Positions 49,501-52,467 of a stretch of DNA of 64,000 bases are shown here, piece after piece. The stretch lies in NCBI RefSeq assembly GCF_037392515.1, contig NC_090288.1, forward strand, positions 60,621,673-60,685,672, written 5' to 3'. Position numbers and translations under genes: made by a program. Under the pieces are notes generated by a model. The model was not told where the DNA came from and did not search any database. It saw nothing but the letters and a program-made list of their open reading frames with translations. The DNA is from Haliotis asinina. Lineage: Eukaryota; Mollusca; Gastropoda; Lepetellida; Haliotidae. Numbering within the stretch: the first letter of the stretch is position 1; each line of letters starts with the position of its first letter.

Positions 49501-52467
49501 CAAAGCAAATGTCCATATTTGAGCAAAAGAAAACTGTCTTCATCTCCCAACAGACACAATTTGAAAGACACGTTGGAATCACGATCAGTTTCTTCAAAAA
49601 ACAGGTCAATGTCTCCAAAATGGTCAAGATCAAGGTCAAGGTCTATGTCTCCACTGAATGTCTCCAAGAAAATGTTGACTGCAACAAGAAAAAGGTCTAG
49701 ATCTCCTTCACCTAGCTCTTTATTGTCTCCAACAAGAATTAAAAGAAATATTCAAAAGTCTCAGTCTTCATCCCGATCTTCATCACCTTGTAAAAGATCT
49801 CCGGTGAGATCAAGATCTTCTTCACCTACGTACCTACTGCCTGTTTGTTCTCGGAAAAGGTTACGATCACCCAACAGGTCACAGAACAGGTCTAGGTCAC
49901 CATCACCCAGGAACAGATCAGAATCCCCACTCAAATGGAAGAAATGTATGTCTCCTAGAAGATCCAGGTCAAGGTCACTCACATCTGACAACACATCAAA
50001 TTTGACTAGCAATCAATCAAGGTCTCCTAGCAACAGGCAAAGACAGGAAGATGGGGAGCCCACATCTCAAACCAGTCACAACTGTGGGAAGAATACTTTG
50101 ACCTCAACCCATAAGTCCAATCGATGGGAGAGGAAGGCCTTGTCTCGTGGACAGATGCAGCGGGTTTACCTGAAAAAGCAAGAACTAGAGGCGGTATGTT
50201 TTTTTTGTTCATAATTCAGCAGTGTTAATAGTTACAGCAAATCAAGTTCAGTCTTGTTTTATACATTTGTTTACAAATCTGCTATTTAAAAAATGTTGAT
50301 GTAGGAATAAAAAAAGCACAGTGTCTTTCCCTTTGTATGGTTGATTCACAGCATTCATACACAATTATTAGGACCATACGTCTGAATATTGATTATTTAA
50401 GGGGCGACATTATAGTTTATCTTACTAAACACCACAATGTAAATTTTGAACTGTTTGAAGCTTGGGTATCGGATAGCTCACTTCAGCCAACCTGTTTGAA
50501 TCAAACGATTTGAATCTTGCATCTTGCTGTTTTTTTCCACAGGTATTGTCTTTGTAAATTCGCTTGTCTGTAATCCCCCTTCTTAATATTCACAGTTATG
50601 TATTGGAATGTGAGGTATATCTTTTTGTAGCCACTAATAGATTTGGCAGATGACACATTTTGAGTTATCTTCCCACCATTGATTTGCAATACGTTGGTTA
50701 TTTGCATGCGTTATGCATGATTCAGTGTTATTTGAGATAAAGAAGTACTACCACAAAGTATGGAAGGAGTTGCTATCTGCAGCAGGGTGCATTGCAAAGT
50801 ACCTTGCTTGTAAGTGAGGTACATTGAAAATACTAGAAGACAGCTTAGCCAATCAGAGAGCATCATTTATGTTTCAGGTATAATAATATATAATATGATT
50901 TGTTCATTGGTGTACATGGATTGATGTACCCTCTATGTTTGCTTATGTTCCCTGAGCCCTTGAACATAAAGAAGCATAGAGGGTACATCAACACATGCAT
51001 CTCAGCAAACACTTCACTGTTGATTTTGAACTCTTTGAACAACAGGTATGGGATGATAATAAGGAGTACCTGATTTAGGTAATTAGTCAACAGATTCTAG
51101 AAGATGACAAGAGAAACAAATTTAGAGATAATTCCCTTCCATCAATATGCGTTTGCAAAACATTGGTAATTTCCATTCATCATATGCAAATCAATTATCT
51201 GAGACAAAAAATTACTCAAAGTACAAAATAGACAACTGCGTGGTCAGATTACTGTTATACATAAATTAAACATAATCCAGTGAAGAATTTCTTAGATAAA
51301 TGTTGTAAAATATGGCAGTTGGGGTGAACACTTAGATGTTGGAATCCTTGATGTTTCAAAACAATGGTGGCACCTTTGTTTATTCACTTAGCAGTGTGGT
51401 AACATACCATATTTGGGATTTGTTAAGTACAGATTCTAGAACGTGTGTTGGGTTGAGTCCCATCTACGATTTGGGCCTGCACCCTCAGAGTCACCTAACT
51501 GCCAGCACACAAAGTCAAGACGGCAGACCTGTTCAGCCACTGAGACTTCACAGCATGGTAGTAGTTGCTTATACAAAAATCATGTGCTTGTCACTCTGCC
51601 TGCCTGGGTGTGATAACAAGTATATTCTGCATATAATGCATGCTGGTTGTGGTTATTTGATTGCTTAAATTGTCTGTATGCAGGCTTTCAAGAGTGACTG
51701 TGAGACCATCTGTAATGTGACCAAGGTACTTTTGAGGTGAGTGTTGACTGCTGCAAATTAGGGGTGGGTAACAAGGATTTGTTAGACTCAGTACCATCAT
51801 AGCAGTGTCAATAATGAGTCTTAGTTCACTGAGACTGGTCCGATCAGGTGTCTGCACTGGGAAGTTACAATACCAATTACAATGCTTCATACATTTCTTG
51901 CCATGCAAGAGTCTGTTGACTTTCTTTTCAATGTTGAAATAGATTAAACTGCCAAACACATTTATTGCAGATGTACCCTGAAAGAGGTTGAAGGAGTTGC
52001 ATATATTTTTTATAAGGTTTCAGACCTGTCAGTTTGTCTGTATGATTTCTTCCTGAAATCGGAGTCGGACAGCAAGCAAACTTTCATGGTTGCAGCCAAC
52101 ATCTTTGTTGACATTGGCAAACTGGGTTGTAATGCCTCATCTGATTGGCTACTGTGAGAAGGTGGAGCCAGGAAAGGGAGGTAATAGAGCTGTAGATGCC
52201 TCCAGGGTGGTAGTGGAAGTTTATCAGAATGTATACCTTGGAGGTTATGGATTTTTGTTTCAAGACACTCATTTGATTATCTTTGTCTCACATACTCAGT
52301 CATGCACTCTTCTTTGTTCCAGTAAGGATCCTAGTCTGGAAAAAGAGATGTGCAATAGTGCTAAGAACACTCTGATCGATCTTGGCGCCAAGTTCGTCAG
52401 CCAACTCCAAGAGTTCATCGATTCACTCAGCTCCCATGTCCCAAGGTCAAGACAAAAGGCACCCTAG
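19450..52467 (+). CDS. RRM + RS-rich + periphilin-like C-terminus protein (nine exons, 1178 aa)
   Basis: Exons: 19450-19526, 21620-21739, 26983-27089, 29194-29912, 46043-46077, 47614-48947, 49247-50193, 51684-51736 and 52323-52467. Every junction is AG/GT, every phase agrees, and lengths sum to 3537 nt (1178 codons plus TAG), which strongly supports one gene. Residues ~9-85 form an RRM. The middle is basic and rich in Ser/Arg/Asp/Glu, like splicing-related proteins. The C-terminal ~60 residues contain DCET, KDPSLEK and a long helix as at the end of periphilin-1, the part that binds TASOR in the vertebrate HUSH silencing complex. Human periphilin has no RRM as far as I know, so orthology is tentative. 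Likely nuclear and RNA-binding. The Polinton sits in intron 4. Confidence 0.8.
19855..21265. repeat. 31-bp minisatellite in intron 1
   Basis: About 45 copies of a 31-bp unit (GGATTGGTGGATTATAGGCA followed by GGTTGATACCA). Two main variants (TACCAGGATTGG and TACAAGTATTGG) are interspersed, suggesting repeated local block duplication. Copies decay at the right end. Confidence 0.95.
21620..21739 (+). CDS. exon 2: RRM core
   Basis: Encodes RDLFAGACGHC, then NGKFLVLRFEKTAEAQQAI, covering helix 1, the degenerate RNP1 strand and helix 2 of the RRM. Acceptor TTTCTTTCAG, donor GTAGGT. RNP1 departs from the usual G-F-G/A-F pattern (KFLVLRF), so RNA contacts on this strand may differ from a canonical RRM. 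Confidence 0.85.
21874..22147 (+). mobile_element. SINE copy B, full length with target duplication
   Basis: Same family as 11917-12194 and almost identical. It is flanked by the direct repeat CCATACTGCAGGA (ending just before the element, and again at 22148-22160). Located in intron 2 of the RRM gene in sense orientation. Confidence 0.9.
22385..22855. repeat. 28-bp minisatellite in intron 2
   Basis: About 16 copies of ATTACAACAAATGTTTTCTG followed by TTCATATA. Variation alternates between TTCATATAATT and TACATATCATT, and the last copies are diverged. Confidence 0.95.
22856..24029. other. intron 2 sequence, no gene supported
   Basis: AT-rich intronic sequence. A 109-codon open frame at 23171-23500 has no recognisable motif and no splice-site context that fits the host gene phase. 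Confidence 0.45.
24030..25130 (-). mobile_element. Penelope-like retroelement, 5'-truncated, with inverted terminal repeats
   Basis: Minus-strand coding remnants read first the end of a reverse transcriptase/linker (24600-24860, with ADIDTIFSGSPTIRTILQA and LKGVIY in one frame). Next comes a GIY-YIG-type segment (24370-24590) with YIGEISRPVDTCIKEHKSS, SDHQQKFPSHRI and FTKRKLLEAIEI. RT followed by GIY-YIG is the Penelope layout. Frame breaks separate the blocks, so it is dead. Both ends carry the same ~100-bp sequence (AACTTCTTGTTTATTA and its inverse), as is common for Penelope terminal repeats. Confidence 0.85.
25131..25900. other. intron 2 sequence, no gene supported
   Basis: Intronic AT-rich sequence between the Penelope-like element and the next minisatellite. 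The open frame at 25625-25891 shows no known motif. Confidence 0.45.
25900..26590. repeat. 23-bp minisatellite in intron 2
   Basis: Roughly 28 copies of a 23-bp unit ATGGTCAGACAATAGTAGAT plus ATG, with variants GGTTCTGACAATAG and GTGGATATGG. Less regular than the other arrays. Confidence 0.93.
26868..26960 (+). pseudogene. partial duplicate of exon 3 with its acceptor
   Basis: GTATCTTGTATCCTTAG followed by GGTGGGAGTACAAAGG and CATTTCCTGCAAGTCGATTG matches the acceptor and first ~60 nt of exon 3, about 95 bp further on. A 1-nt difference (AAAGGTCGCATTT versus AAAGGCCAGCATTT) breaks the frame, and the copy has no donor. It is a tandem duplication remnant rather than a usable exon. Confidence 0.85.
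26983..27089 (+). CDS. exon 3: end of RRM and lysine-rich stretch
   Basis: Encodes FDGWEYKGQHFLQVDWYKDV, the last RRM strand, then a helical segment ending in a run of lysines (KKKKQQ). Enters with one base of a split codon and leaves with one base; both phases fit the neighbours. Confidence 0.85.
27885..28111. repeat. 21-bp minisatellite, left block, intron 3
   Basis: About ten copies of TTGTACATTGTTAAGGTGTA. The array stops at 28111 and resumes at about 28530 after a ~420-bp insertion. Confidence 0.9.
28112..28530 (-). mobile_element. Penelope-type terminal fragment inserted in minisatellite
   Basis: This block interrupts the minisatellite. On the minus strand it holds a TATATATA-containing stretch and CCGCCTGATTAGTCCAACTC, followed by TGACGAAACTAGTC. 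The order is CTGA, a GTC/GAC stem, then CGAAAC and TAGTC, which resembles a degraded hammerhead core with one core position altered. The rest is low-complexity (GGTGGTT runs). No coding domain is seen; the assignment is by the terminal motif only. Confidence 0.45.
28530..28860. repeat. 21-bp minisatellite, right block, intron 3
   Basis: Continuation of the TTGTACATTGTTAAGGTGTA array, more diverged than the left block, with variants GTAGTACACTGTTAAGG and GTTGTGCATTG. Confidence 0.85.
29194..29912 (+). CDS. exon 4: basic/acidic RS-like repeats
   Basis: A 239-codon exon, dominated after residue ~70 by degenerate repeats built on SRERSQDRL, such as SQDRLTERL and SRESSQDKL. Charged low-complexity regions of this kind are typical of RNA-processing and silencing factors and usually form disordered, self-associating segments. 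The exon enters in phase with exon 3 and ends at ATG|GTATGT, phase 0. Confidence 0.85.
29913..32097. other. left part of intron 4
   Basis: Intronic sequence up to the Polinton. It includes a tRNA-promoter-like palindromic motif GGGGGTTCGAATCCCC at 30904-30919, probably from a repeat, and a truncated SINE remnant at 31540-31615. No exon was recognised. Confidence 0.5.
31540..31615 (+). mobile_element. SINE-A remnant with internal deletion
   Basis: GAACGGTGAAGGGTAGAATAG is fused directly to GACTCAGTTATTTACAGAC and GCCATATAGCTGTAATATTG. The middle of the SINE is missing and the tail is lost. It is more diverged than the two full copies, so an older insertion. Confidence 0.7.
32098..32458 (+). 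repeat. Polinton left terminal inverted repeat (361 bp)
   Basis: Matches the reverse complement of 44730-45090 at every position I compared. The inner ~240 bp is the 3' end of the integrase gene, so the right repeat contains a copy of the integrase C-terminus. Ends 5'-AG, as in other Polintons. Confidence 0.95.
32148..32174. other. 13-bp-arm hairpin in the left terminal repeat
   Basis: AAAGCCTTATTTA and its exact complement are separated by one base, about 50 bp from the tip. The same palindrome is at 45014-45040, and a decayed version at 44676-44702. It could be a terminator for the integrase transcript or a replication/terminus signal. Confidence 0.8.
32210..33178 (-). CDS. Polinton integrase (retroviral-type DDE)
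   Basis: A 322-residue integrase of the rve fold, which inserts the element's ends into the host. Catalytic acids are visible: D74 in HQADLLF, D133 in LQVDPGREF and E168 in AIVERFNRT, giving 34 residues between the last two. The N-terminal ~60 residues (YYSPRGYWKGASAVDKLAK) form the usual Polinton lead-in helix region. The C-terminal part has KTYNIDKVDMKADEPNLYYL; I see no chromodomain. Starts at ATG 33178 (alternative ATG 33172) and overlaps the polymerase stop by 20 nt. Its last ~80 codons lie in the terminal repeat. Frame is intact. Confidence 0.93.
   Translation of the reverse strand: MDMRKFEAIYYSPRGYWKGASAVDKLAKIARVPPEEAKAWLEKQALWQIYLPAPRYVPRRRFGINIPNSVHQADLLFLPHDKRYKYALTVVDVASRYKEAEPLTTKDSAQVARGFERIYKRSPLTWPTELQVDPGREFMGAVSQLLAKHDTKVRRGTAGAHRSQAIVERFNRTLAERLFGHQYAREMVTPGKRSTEWVTRLSKVVSAINHEVTRLTGKKPADAIKLKSIVAESSAPLRGKEKQIPDRALVRYLYQPGEHEGDSRKRATDPIWSVKTYNIDKVDMKADEPNLYYLRDGPGRGFVREELLIVPYGTVLPPTHVK
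33159..36860 (-). pseudogene. protein-primed DNA polymerase B, interrupted by one in-frame TAA
   Basis: A single frame of 1234 codons from ATG 36860 to TGA 33159, broken only by TAA at 35736-35738 (codon 375). Before the break: three SAP/Rho-N-like repeats (codons 1-104) and an NDCLRLAIRSALF block (~268). After it: a C2HC finger (C383, C386, H399, C403), Exo I YADFEA (~441), an EndoVII-like CxxC...DHCHITGKYRG zinc motif (536-566), Exo II FHNLRGYDSHL (~590), Exo III YLRTDVLLLAD (~725), motif A YLDANNLYGWAM (~822), motif B KLMNNSVFGKT (~976) and motif C YTDTDS (~1076). All exonuclease and polymerase acids are kept. The downstream part could restart at ATG 35618, but would lose the finger and N-terminus. 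It replicates the element by protein priming when functional. Confidence 0.9.
36548..36860 (-). repeat. triple SAP/Rho-N-like repeat coding segment of polB
   Basis: Three ~33-residue repeats share V.[EQ]LK..A...G..GYS and then [RK]..L..LL (first YSRMRKSALLRLL, second YSNLGRAGLTALL, third YSRMRKPQLVELL). Repeats 1 and 3 are closest. SAP/Rho-N modules bind nucleic acid, so this probably helps load the polymerase or binds termini. The ATG at 36860 is preferred over the upstream TTG because it begins the first repeat. Confidence 0.8.
36932..37198 (-). CDS. small cysteine-rich zinc-binding protein (88 aa)
   Basis: Contains C8, C19, C23, CCFH and a CSVCGIGVKGHYCLCKAH block, enough Cys/His for two zinc sites, with a basic tail (KKGYIKERRRLLK). 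I cannot name the family. A decayed relative is present in the second relic at 53801, downstream of the same neighbour, so it is a real and conserved gene of this Polinton lineage. A nucleic-acid-binding role is plausible but inferred. Confidence 0.8.
   Translation of the reverse strand: MRPAPYRCEYILMGKTEACGRKCRNQGFCCFHMGSPNYTCSVCGIGVKGHYCLCKAHGANVVRHQLIYKNKKGYIKERRRLLKIDSNA
37218..37643 (-). CDS. coiled-coil protein with two membrane segments (141 aa)
   Basis: A hydrophobic N-terminus (ATIAMMVGGALVNALAFSG), a charged coiled-coil centre with HAAEIQEERKRHDLATEKL, an acidic VDEAMKEYYLLTGKQLEPL stretch and a hydrophobic C-terminal helix (GFIVLGIAATALVAKQL). Function unknown; the topology suits a virion or host-membrane-associated protein. 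A clearly homologous decayed copy lies at 53440-53705. An AT-rich TATA-like stretch precedes the start. Confidence 0.82.
   Translation of the reverse strand: MATIAMMVGGALVNALAFSGSNFLFSKLRDDHAAEIQEERKRHDLATEKLQRAQAEYAKKRLQRIDFINEQLQRENHAVQTFNDVDEAMKEYYLLTGKQLEPLNKPTLAQYYTPSKGQMNRELGFIVLGIAATALVAKQLN
37652..37879 (-). CDS. small hydrophobic protein (75 aa)
   Basis: Contains two hydrophobic helices (ATVVASLAVGYARLT and MGMLIMNLGMAMATKDIL) and lies 8 nt upstream of the 141-residue gene in the same direction. No family recognised. TATATGATATAAAATATT-like sequence precedes its ATG. Confidence 0.7.
   Translation of the reverse strand: MSEGKTFVNDAYHATVVASLAVGYARLTKMVLKQPTIKLDFNLQDMGMLIMNLGMAMATKDILVKQGIIPDNIMK
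37906..38247 (-). CDS. single-pass membrane protein with Pro/Thr/Val linkers (113 aa)
   Basis: An N-terminal TPVVETPPPTVSPEVTVE linker, a basic patch (RQKNPKRVAAGKKRW) and one membrane helix (LLLAVGVTAAVVITWLYVGI), then a PPNSEV linker. The basic patch before the helix predicts the N-terminus inside. It overlaps the C-terminal 137 nt of the next gene in another frame, typical of compact viral genomes. No family recognised. Confidence 0.65.
   Translation of the reverse strand: MDAAQETPVRETPVVETPPPTVSPEVTVETHSVGVPPTVTRQKNPKRVAAGKKRWCNQHKVANPTRLLLAVGVTAAVVITWLYVGIPSHSEPHNSEVPPNSEVTPTIDPHIML
38111..38839 (-). CDS. unknown Polinton protein (242 aa, or 201 aa from internal ATG)
   Basis: From ATG 38839 the protein begins with a membrane helix (VFVVCNLTFISLCFVCIGYY). 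From ATG 38716, preceded by TTATATTATAAG, it would start MECEELLEQL and be soluble. The core (YTLDKIHKMSAEEIDKLYAR and RLYLWEDLEKDPFIEHAV) is helical, and the tail is a G/N/S/P-rich linker. The two starts could give a membrane and a soluble form. I do not recognise the family. Confidence 0.7.
   Translation of the reverse strand: MLSIAMIFEVFVVCNLTFISLCFVCIGYYIVKTKSYLLYYKMECEELLEQLSLEGSPTGGVGDSPKREKLVALAVGGKAKHYFGDYTLDKIHKMSAEEIDKLYARYESRLGAEMTKTIGSAMTQIYTGIVSHFLPIPPERRLYLWEDLEKDPFIEHAVSSISCGLYHKYGMLLAPVTAAIITAKHCQFERKNNNNSIDGCCTGNPSEGNPSGGDPTPNSESRGDGGNTFSGGAPNSNQTEES
38824..38880. repeat. 10-bp iterated motif downstream of the ATPase gene
   Basis: About five direct copies of GCTAAGCAAA (minus-strand reading) at a 10-bp period fill the gap between the ATPase stop (38874) and the next gene's start. 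Exact helical-turn spacing suggests protein binding, or simple slippage expansion. Confidence 0.75.
38874..39545 (-). CDS. genome-packaging ATPase (FtsK/HerA, A32-like)
   Basis: A 223-residue ATPase that would pump DNA into the capsid. Walker A is GQTGCGKT (46-53) and Walker B is LFILDD (115-120), followed by a helix with RHANHSVWVLTQKFNSVL, the region that usually holds the arginine finger and sensor. Length fits the family. The first ~40 residues are a Pro/Thr-rich linker encoded by GGGGG/CCCCC palindromes. ATG at 39545 follows a TATA-like AATATAGACA. It overlaps the capsid-like remnant upstream by 29 nt. Frame is intact. Confidence 0.92.
   Translation of the reverse strand: MVDSCKPSTDGGYPPTPPNNKQSPLPHTPRGYLQLPTDPHCAIVCGQTGCGKTVFVLDMLEGYYKDVFDNIVIMCPTLSMNKTYARPWVHKIDPGTHLQDWLKALHEKFKGEPTLFILDDCSANREITKKRDMLSYLAFSGRHANHSVWVLTQKFNSVLKDLREQTRWVALFHCKDRDSFEECLRENDVMSKLERERVKKQLAETKHAKLVLKTDQPVAYIVC
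39450..39520. repeat. G5/C5 palindromes in the ATPase linker
   Basis: GGGGGGTACCCCCC and ACCCCCGGGGGGT occur here. Similar units occur at 38645-38673 and 40261-40278, and related CACTGTTGGGGG motifs at 37925-38235. They fall in linker-coding parts of four genes in different frames. Confidence 0.75.
39517..39789 (-). pseudogene. C-terminal remnant of a capsid-like protein
   Basis: About 90 codons are open between a TGA at 39790-39792 and the stop at 39517, with no ATG. The segment has LWLDMRSTDDDKLHGSGRR, then alternating hydrophobic strands ending LYLYVIMDAQLNIDNGRF. This pattern of a strand pair followed by Y.Y....L.I...RFV..IY resembles the end of Polinton double-jelly-roll major capsid proteins. 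The gene's front is missing; its upstream neighbour is a head-to-head gene starting 10 nt beyond the stop. The assignment to the major capsid is inference; being a truncated gene is well supported. Confidence 0.55.
39802..40525 (+). pseudogene. coiled-coil membrane protein, frameshifted at a G7 run
   Basis: From ATG 39802 the frame gives an amphipathic coiled coil (residues ~30-120) and one membrane helix (~133-153, TIASILTALGFIISTLVV), then closes at 40315. The continuation lies in the next frame after the G7 run at 40263-40269: a Gly/Thr/Pro linker, an amphipathic lysine-rich helix, a TAA at 40430, then a further hydrophobic helix to TAA 40523. So it carries a homopolymer frameshift and a separate stop. 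The layout of coiled coil, membrane helix and amphipathic helices suits a membrane-active virion protein. Its end overlaps the convergent gene's end. Confidence 0.7.
40503..41666 (-). CDS. 387-residue Polinton protein with C-terminal membrane helix
   Basis: One of the largest intact genes of the element. An N-terminal ~330-residue folded region has AQAVVNWNQNPMQFWQNQLN, NPYDRRAYERVCGEFEIPT and SIRTYVWALLGAQSMTRSN. A Pro-rich linker follows (PPPEPKVQPTPQEVAP), then a terminal membrane helix (ALVVGGVTLGLIWLKI). I do not recognise a named family; a virion or membrane-anchored structural role is inferred from size and neighbours. It starts at ATG 41666, back to back with the penton-like gene across a 29-nt palindrome. 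Confidence 0.82.
   Translation of the reverse strand: MDLAHLKIVVNADGTGFKTTFINIFENYIVSVNNAQAVVNWNQNPMQFWQNQLNFAVWCATTGSGVTPDYGIDELSKAVILFHIYYQTRRILKEISAPLPQDKAWSMTINPYDRRAYERVCGEFEIPTNKDFRLPGVNHGLGIVLVYFYRSGTYYAGSKDGSYNPNRHTGPTTNEKIHVSCIKQTNPDAATAWTKMISKTSKEFTRAGTIRVNDSIRTYVWALLGAQSMTRSNILGKGTAYDAQKQFVSNVEDAINSPVDLPRAIDRYQNVLEYARSKVNYVFGVGLYMAPSDMQLRVKKVVGYNNKIVIATAGQKLGINPDINTPYIPHIPPRETGIVAPPPEPKVQPTPQEVAPHIQASYQQHIDNKTALVVGGVTLGLIWLKIS
41664..41698. promoter_or_regulatory. perfectly palindromic bidirectional promoter
   Basis: The 29 nt between two divergent start codons are purely A/T and form an exact palindrome with 14-nt arms (ATTATAATATATAA) around one A. The flanking CAT and ATG extend it to 17-nt arms. 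With no room for anything else, it must hold both promoters or both translation leaders. TATA-like sequence close to start codons recurs in other genes of the element. Confidence 0.75.
41696..42349 (+). CDS. penton-like minor capsid protein (candidate)
   Basis: A 217-residue, strand-rich protein. The C-terminal half has ELYIHLDQVSTTYNI, GGHPSTILRAVPV and LTISVLDINHNPVNIGYL, which I associate with the single-jelly-roll penton (minor capsid) proteins of Polintons and related viruses. The family call is from pattern memory without a search. It overlaps the next gene as ATGA at 42346-42349. Position next to two fibre-like genes is consistent with a vertex protein. Confidence 0.6.
   Translation: MYITLPGITSGEAVQLTHAIDNTSGQLEVALCDITYLPQWTNINASNNKLFVSGTRSQITDGYYSVCSLNDEVFKPLGAELKMNDSNGTVVLINNGRTSLRLGRPLARILGMSPDEIKPTTTVTGMKLPDLVPYRELYIHLDQVSTTYNIQGGHPSTILRAVPVKTEKYNDGRTESFSPRQYKRLTQGNIPELTISVLDINHNPVNIGYLSLTLHVK
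42346..43257 (+). CDS. fibre-like protein with three shaft-type repeats (303 aa)
   Basis: Residues 17-51, 55-85 and 91-122 are three repeats of L.D[LI].D[TV] followed ~15 residues later by Y.L......W/Y and often P (ISDLGDTRGFD, LSDIVDTTRA, FDLDDVESTT). This SDLxDV-type repeat is common in trimeric phage and virus fibres. The remaining ~180 residues form a strand-rich domain starting DWFINIRLVSPYVFTD and ending SENQLEIIL, shared with the next gene. Inferred role: virion fibre with distal head. Start codon overlaps the penton-like stop. Confidence 0.65.
   Translation: MTTAQGPGVKKCVNIGISDLGDTRGFDAPGVDGKSYALQLKNNIYKRVEIPSGGTLSDIVDTTRATVNTKYALVNTGNNNWVIYPSFGGKLFDLDDVESTTVARNKPYMLVFTEDDKWVLLPDNDWFINIRLVSPYVFTDNKDNHLNKVVNNGTMLVAYVPTQRRSVVVSPVNTVAAHMLSSKPATQNVKLQLVSEFEGMATLLESLPANSTLIIKVYLGEPLGNDVEIVKGIKLGWGKQHQYQVCNVYVRVGVDSKTSLQGVNVIVENKISLINIFLPNNIHFMGMKLTSELLSENQLEIIL
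43268..43972 (+). CDS. fibre-like paralogue, one repeat (234 aa)
   Basis: Tandem paralogue of the preceding gene. It keeps a single N-terminal repeat (LNDLGDTEGFDQPGEEDELY, residues 9-44), then the shared head domain (WLINLTLTSPYITIDENEW) and a related end (TEPQLKYLPKYIL). Two of three shaft repeats are absent, so it would be a short fibre or receptor-head protein. TAATAGTATAATA precedes its ATG. Identity between the two is low, so the duplication is old relative to this insertion. Confidence 0.65.
   Translation: MTSHHPNTTLNDLGDTEGFDQPGEEDELYILHFKDNVYRRVSLSDFKEPKWLINLTLTSPYITIDENEWISKIRNNGIWPGDFILERGLVPMISPDIEKNGLRTIVKNKLTFSNNPYIKDLVNRRFSPFTLIIEVFFWVLGNENPPRVCQILPGVSIHWYDEHINQYCRIVIQQDTPTGPITSLISLRGVFITTGKSIRFSPITLTSCLELVDFKFIDRILTEPQLKYLPKYIL
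43974..44591 (+). CDS. membrane protein with glycine-rich hydrophobic hairpin (205 aa)
   Basis: Charged N-terminal helices, then a long Gly/Ala/Val hydrophobic stretch (residues ~60-104, GLGAEGVGLLATIVAAPIVL) that could form a membrane hairpin, then basic and coiled-coil helices (RRLHRKALKHDEIRVLAEAK, DEKKKYIEQGIQKAQQAF). Last gene before the right terminal repeat. The start lies one base after the previous stop, behind ATATATTATAGG. Function unknown; membrane penetration is one possibility. Confidence 0.75.
   Translation: MGLYPVVEEVAKTLETVDGFRLRQLCDVKRQLEQDRDTRKALCKKYNRAFNIVDGADTTLMATSMGLGAEGVGLLATIVAAPIVLGFEITAGVAGVLGLALKLVSRRLHRKALKHDEIRVLAEAKLNTVSERISTALSDSKISEEEFRSILSELTKYNGMKQDIRSKSRKSAISEDEKKKYIEQGIQKAQQAFITNTKEIIGGSR
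44638..44730. repeat. relic of an older right terminus
   Basis: This 93-bp stretch (TAGTAGTGGTAATAATAGCA ... CTTGAAAGTGGTCCAG) matches the outer part of the current terminal repeat (44983-45069) at roughly 90 percent, in the same orientation. It lacks the last ~24 bp of the tip and is abutted directly by the inner edge of the current repeat. It includes a decayed copy of the terminal hairpin. Confidence 0.88.
44730..45090 (-). repeat. Polinton right terminal inverted repeat (361 bp)
   Basis: Inverted, identical partner of 32098-32458. Contains an open 73-codon copy of the integrase C-terminus (44757-44978), which is not an independent gene. Confidence 0.95.
45232..45455 (+). mobile_element. 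tRNA-derived SINE (family 2), copy 1, preceded by a SINE tail
   Basis: A tail fragment (GCGTAAAACTAATCTCACTCAC) at 45240-45270 precedes a second element from ~45285. That element has A-box-like GGTAACCTAGTGGTGAAAAT, a degenerate B box, then GTGTGAAGCCCATTTTCTC and the shared tail ATTGCTAAAAGTGGAAAACT. The tail is the same as in SINE family 1, so both probably use one LINE machinery. Confidence 0.75.
45456..46042. other. right part of intron 4, no feature seen
   Basis: AT-rich intronic sequence up to the acceptor TGTGTTTTGCAG. No coding or repeat structure recognised. Confidence 0.5.
46043..46077 (+). CDS. exon 5 (35-nt microexon)
   Basis: Encodes FSRDQQTQFEE and two bases of the next codon, between TTTTGCAG and GTAAGA. 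It is the only phase-compatible link I can find between exons 4 and 6. Confidence 0.7.
46140..46990. repeat. ~32-bp minisatellite in intron 5
   Basis: Around 26 copies of CTGTCTATATCCTTCTTGTT followed by GGTTCCCCAGGG. Many units contain a pyrimidine tract followed by CCCCAG, so the array is a series of acceptor-like sites in the sense orientation of the host gene. Confidence 0.93.
47142..47325 (+). mobile_element. tRNA-derived SINE (family 2), copy 2
   Basis: A box TTCTAGTGGTTAAAGTG, B box GGTTCGATTCCC at 47199, then ATGGGTACAATCTGTGAAGC and the tail AACTCAATCACTCCCTCACT. Better preserved promoter boxes than copy 1. Located in intron 5, sense orientation. Confidence 0.85.
47614..48947 (+). 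CDS. exon 6: Ser/Lys-rich region (445 codons)
   Basis: Long hydrophilic exon with several Ser/Glu/Asp-rich patches (for example DTESPWSPPSPKSDDSEME). It also has a WYGPVPPKKP motif, a nuclear-localisation-like KKVKEHKSGRKSS, and a patch reading FLRFTPHRLSYQSPLAVF. No folded domain is evident. Enters with one base and leaves with one base of split codons; donor GTAATT. Confidence 0.85.
49247..50193 (+). CDS. exon 7: RS domain and lead-in to C-terminal helix
   Basis: Carries a classical RS/SP-rich domain (SRSRSRSMSPL, RSRSPSPSSLLSP, RSRSPSPRNRSESP). It ends in WERKALSRGQMQRVYLKKQE, a helix that continues into the next exon. RS domains are phosphorylated by SR kinases and mediate nuclear-speckle association. 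Confidence 0.88.
50194..51683. other. intron 7, with a hairpin and a dispersed repeat
   Basis: Contains a ~30-nt-arm hairpin at 50922-50992 (GATGTACCCTCTATG and its inverse) with the look of a tiny fold-back element. It also has a repeat at ~51425-51550 (GTTGAGTCCCATC ... CAGCACACAAAGTC) related to sequence near 60475. No exons recognised. Confidence 0.55.
51684..51736 (+). CDS. exon 8: periphilin-like helix, first part
   Basis: Encodes AFKSDCETICNVTKVLL and two bases of a split codon. DCET and the hydrophobic spacing match the C-terminal helix of periphilin-1. Confidence 0.85.
51971..52157 (+). CDS. possible alternative last exon
   Basis: After acceptor TTTATTGCAG the frame stays open for 61 codons in phase with exon 8, ending at TGA 52155. 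Part of it (SDSKQTFMVAANIFVDIGKL) resembles the normal last exon (DPSLEKEMCNSAKNTLIDLG). It may be a diverged duplicate used as an alternative end, or chance. No donor follows, so it would be terminal. Confidence 0.4.
52323..52467 (+). CDS. exon 9: periphilin-like helix, end and stop
   Basis: Completes the split codon and reads KDPSLEKEMCNSAKNTLIDL, then a helix to TAG 52465. KDPSLEK and the following A...L...G...V..L..FI spacing is the strongest periphilin-like signature. Confidence 0.88.
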
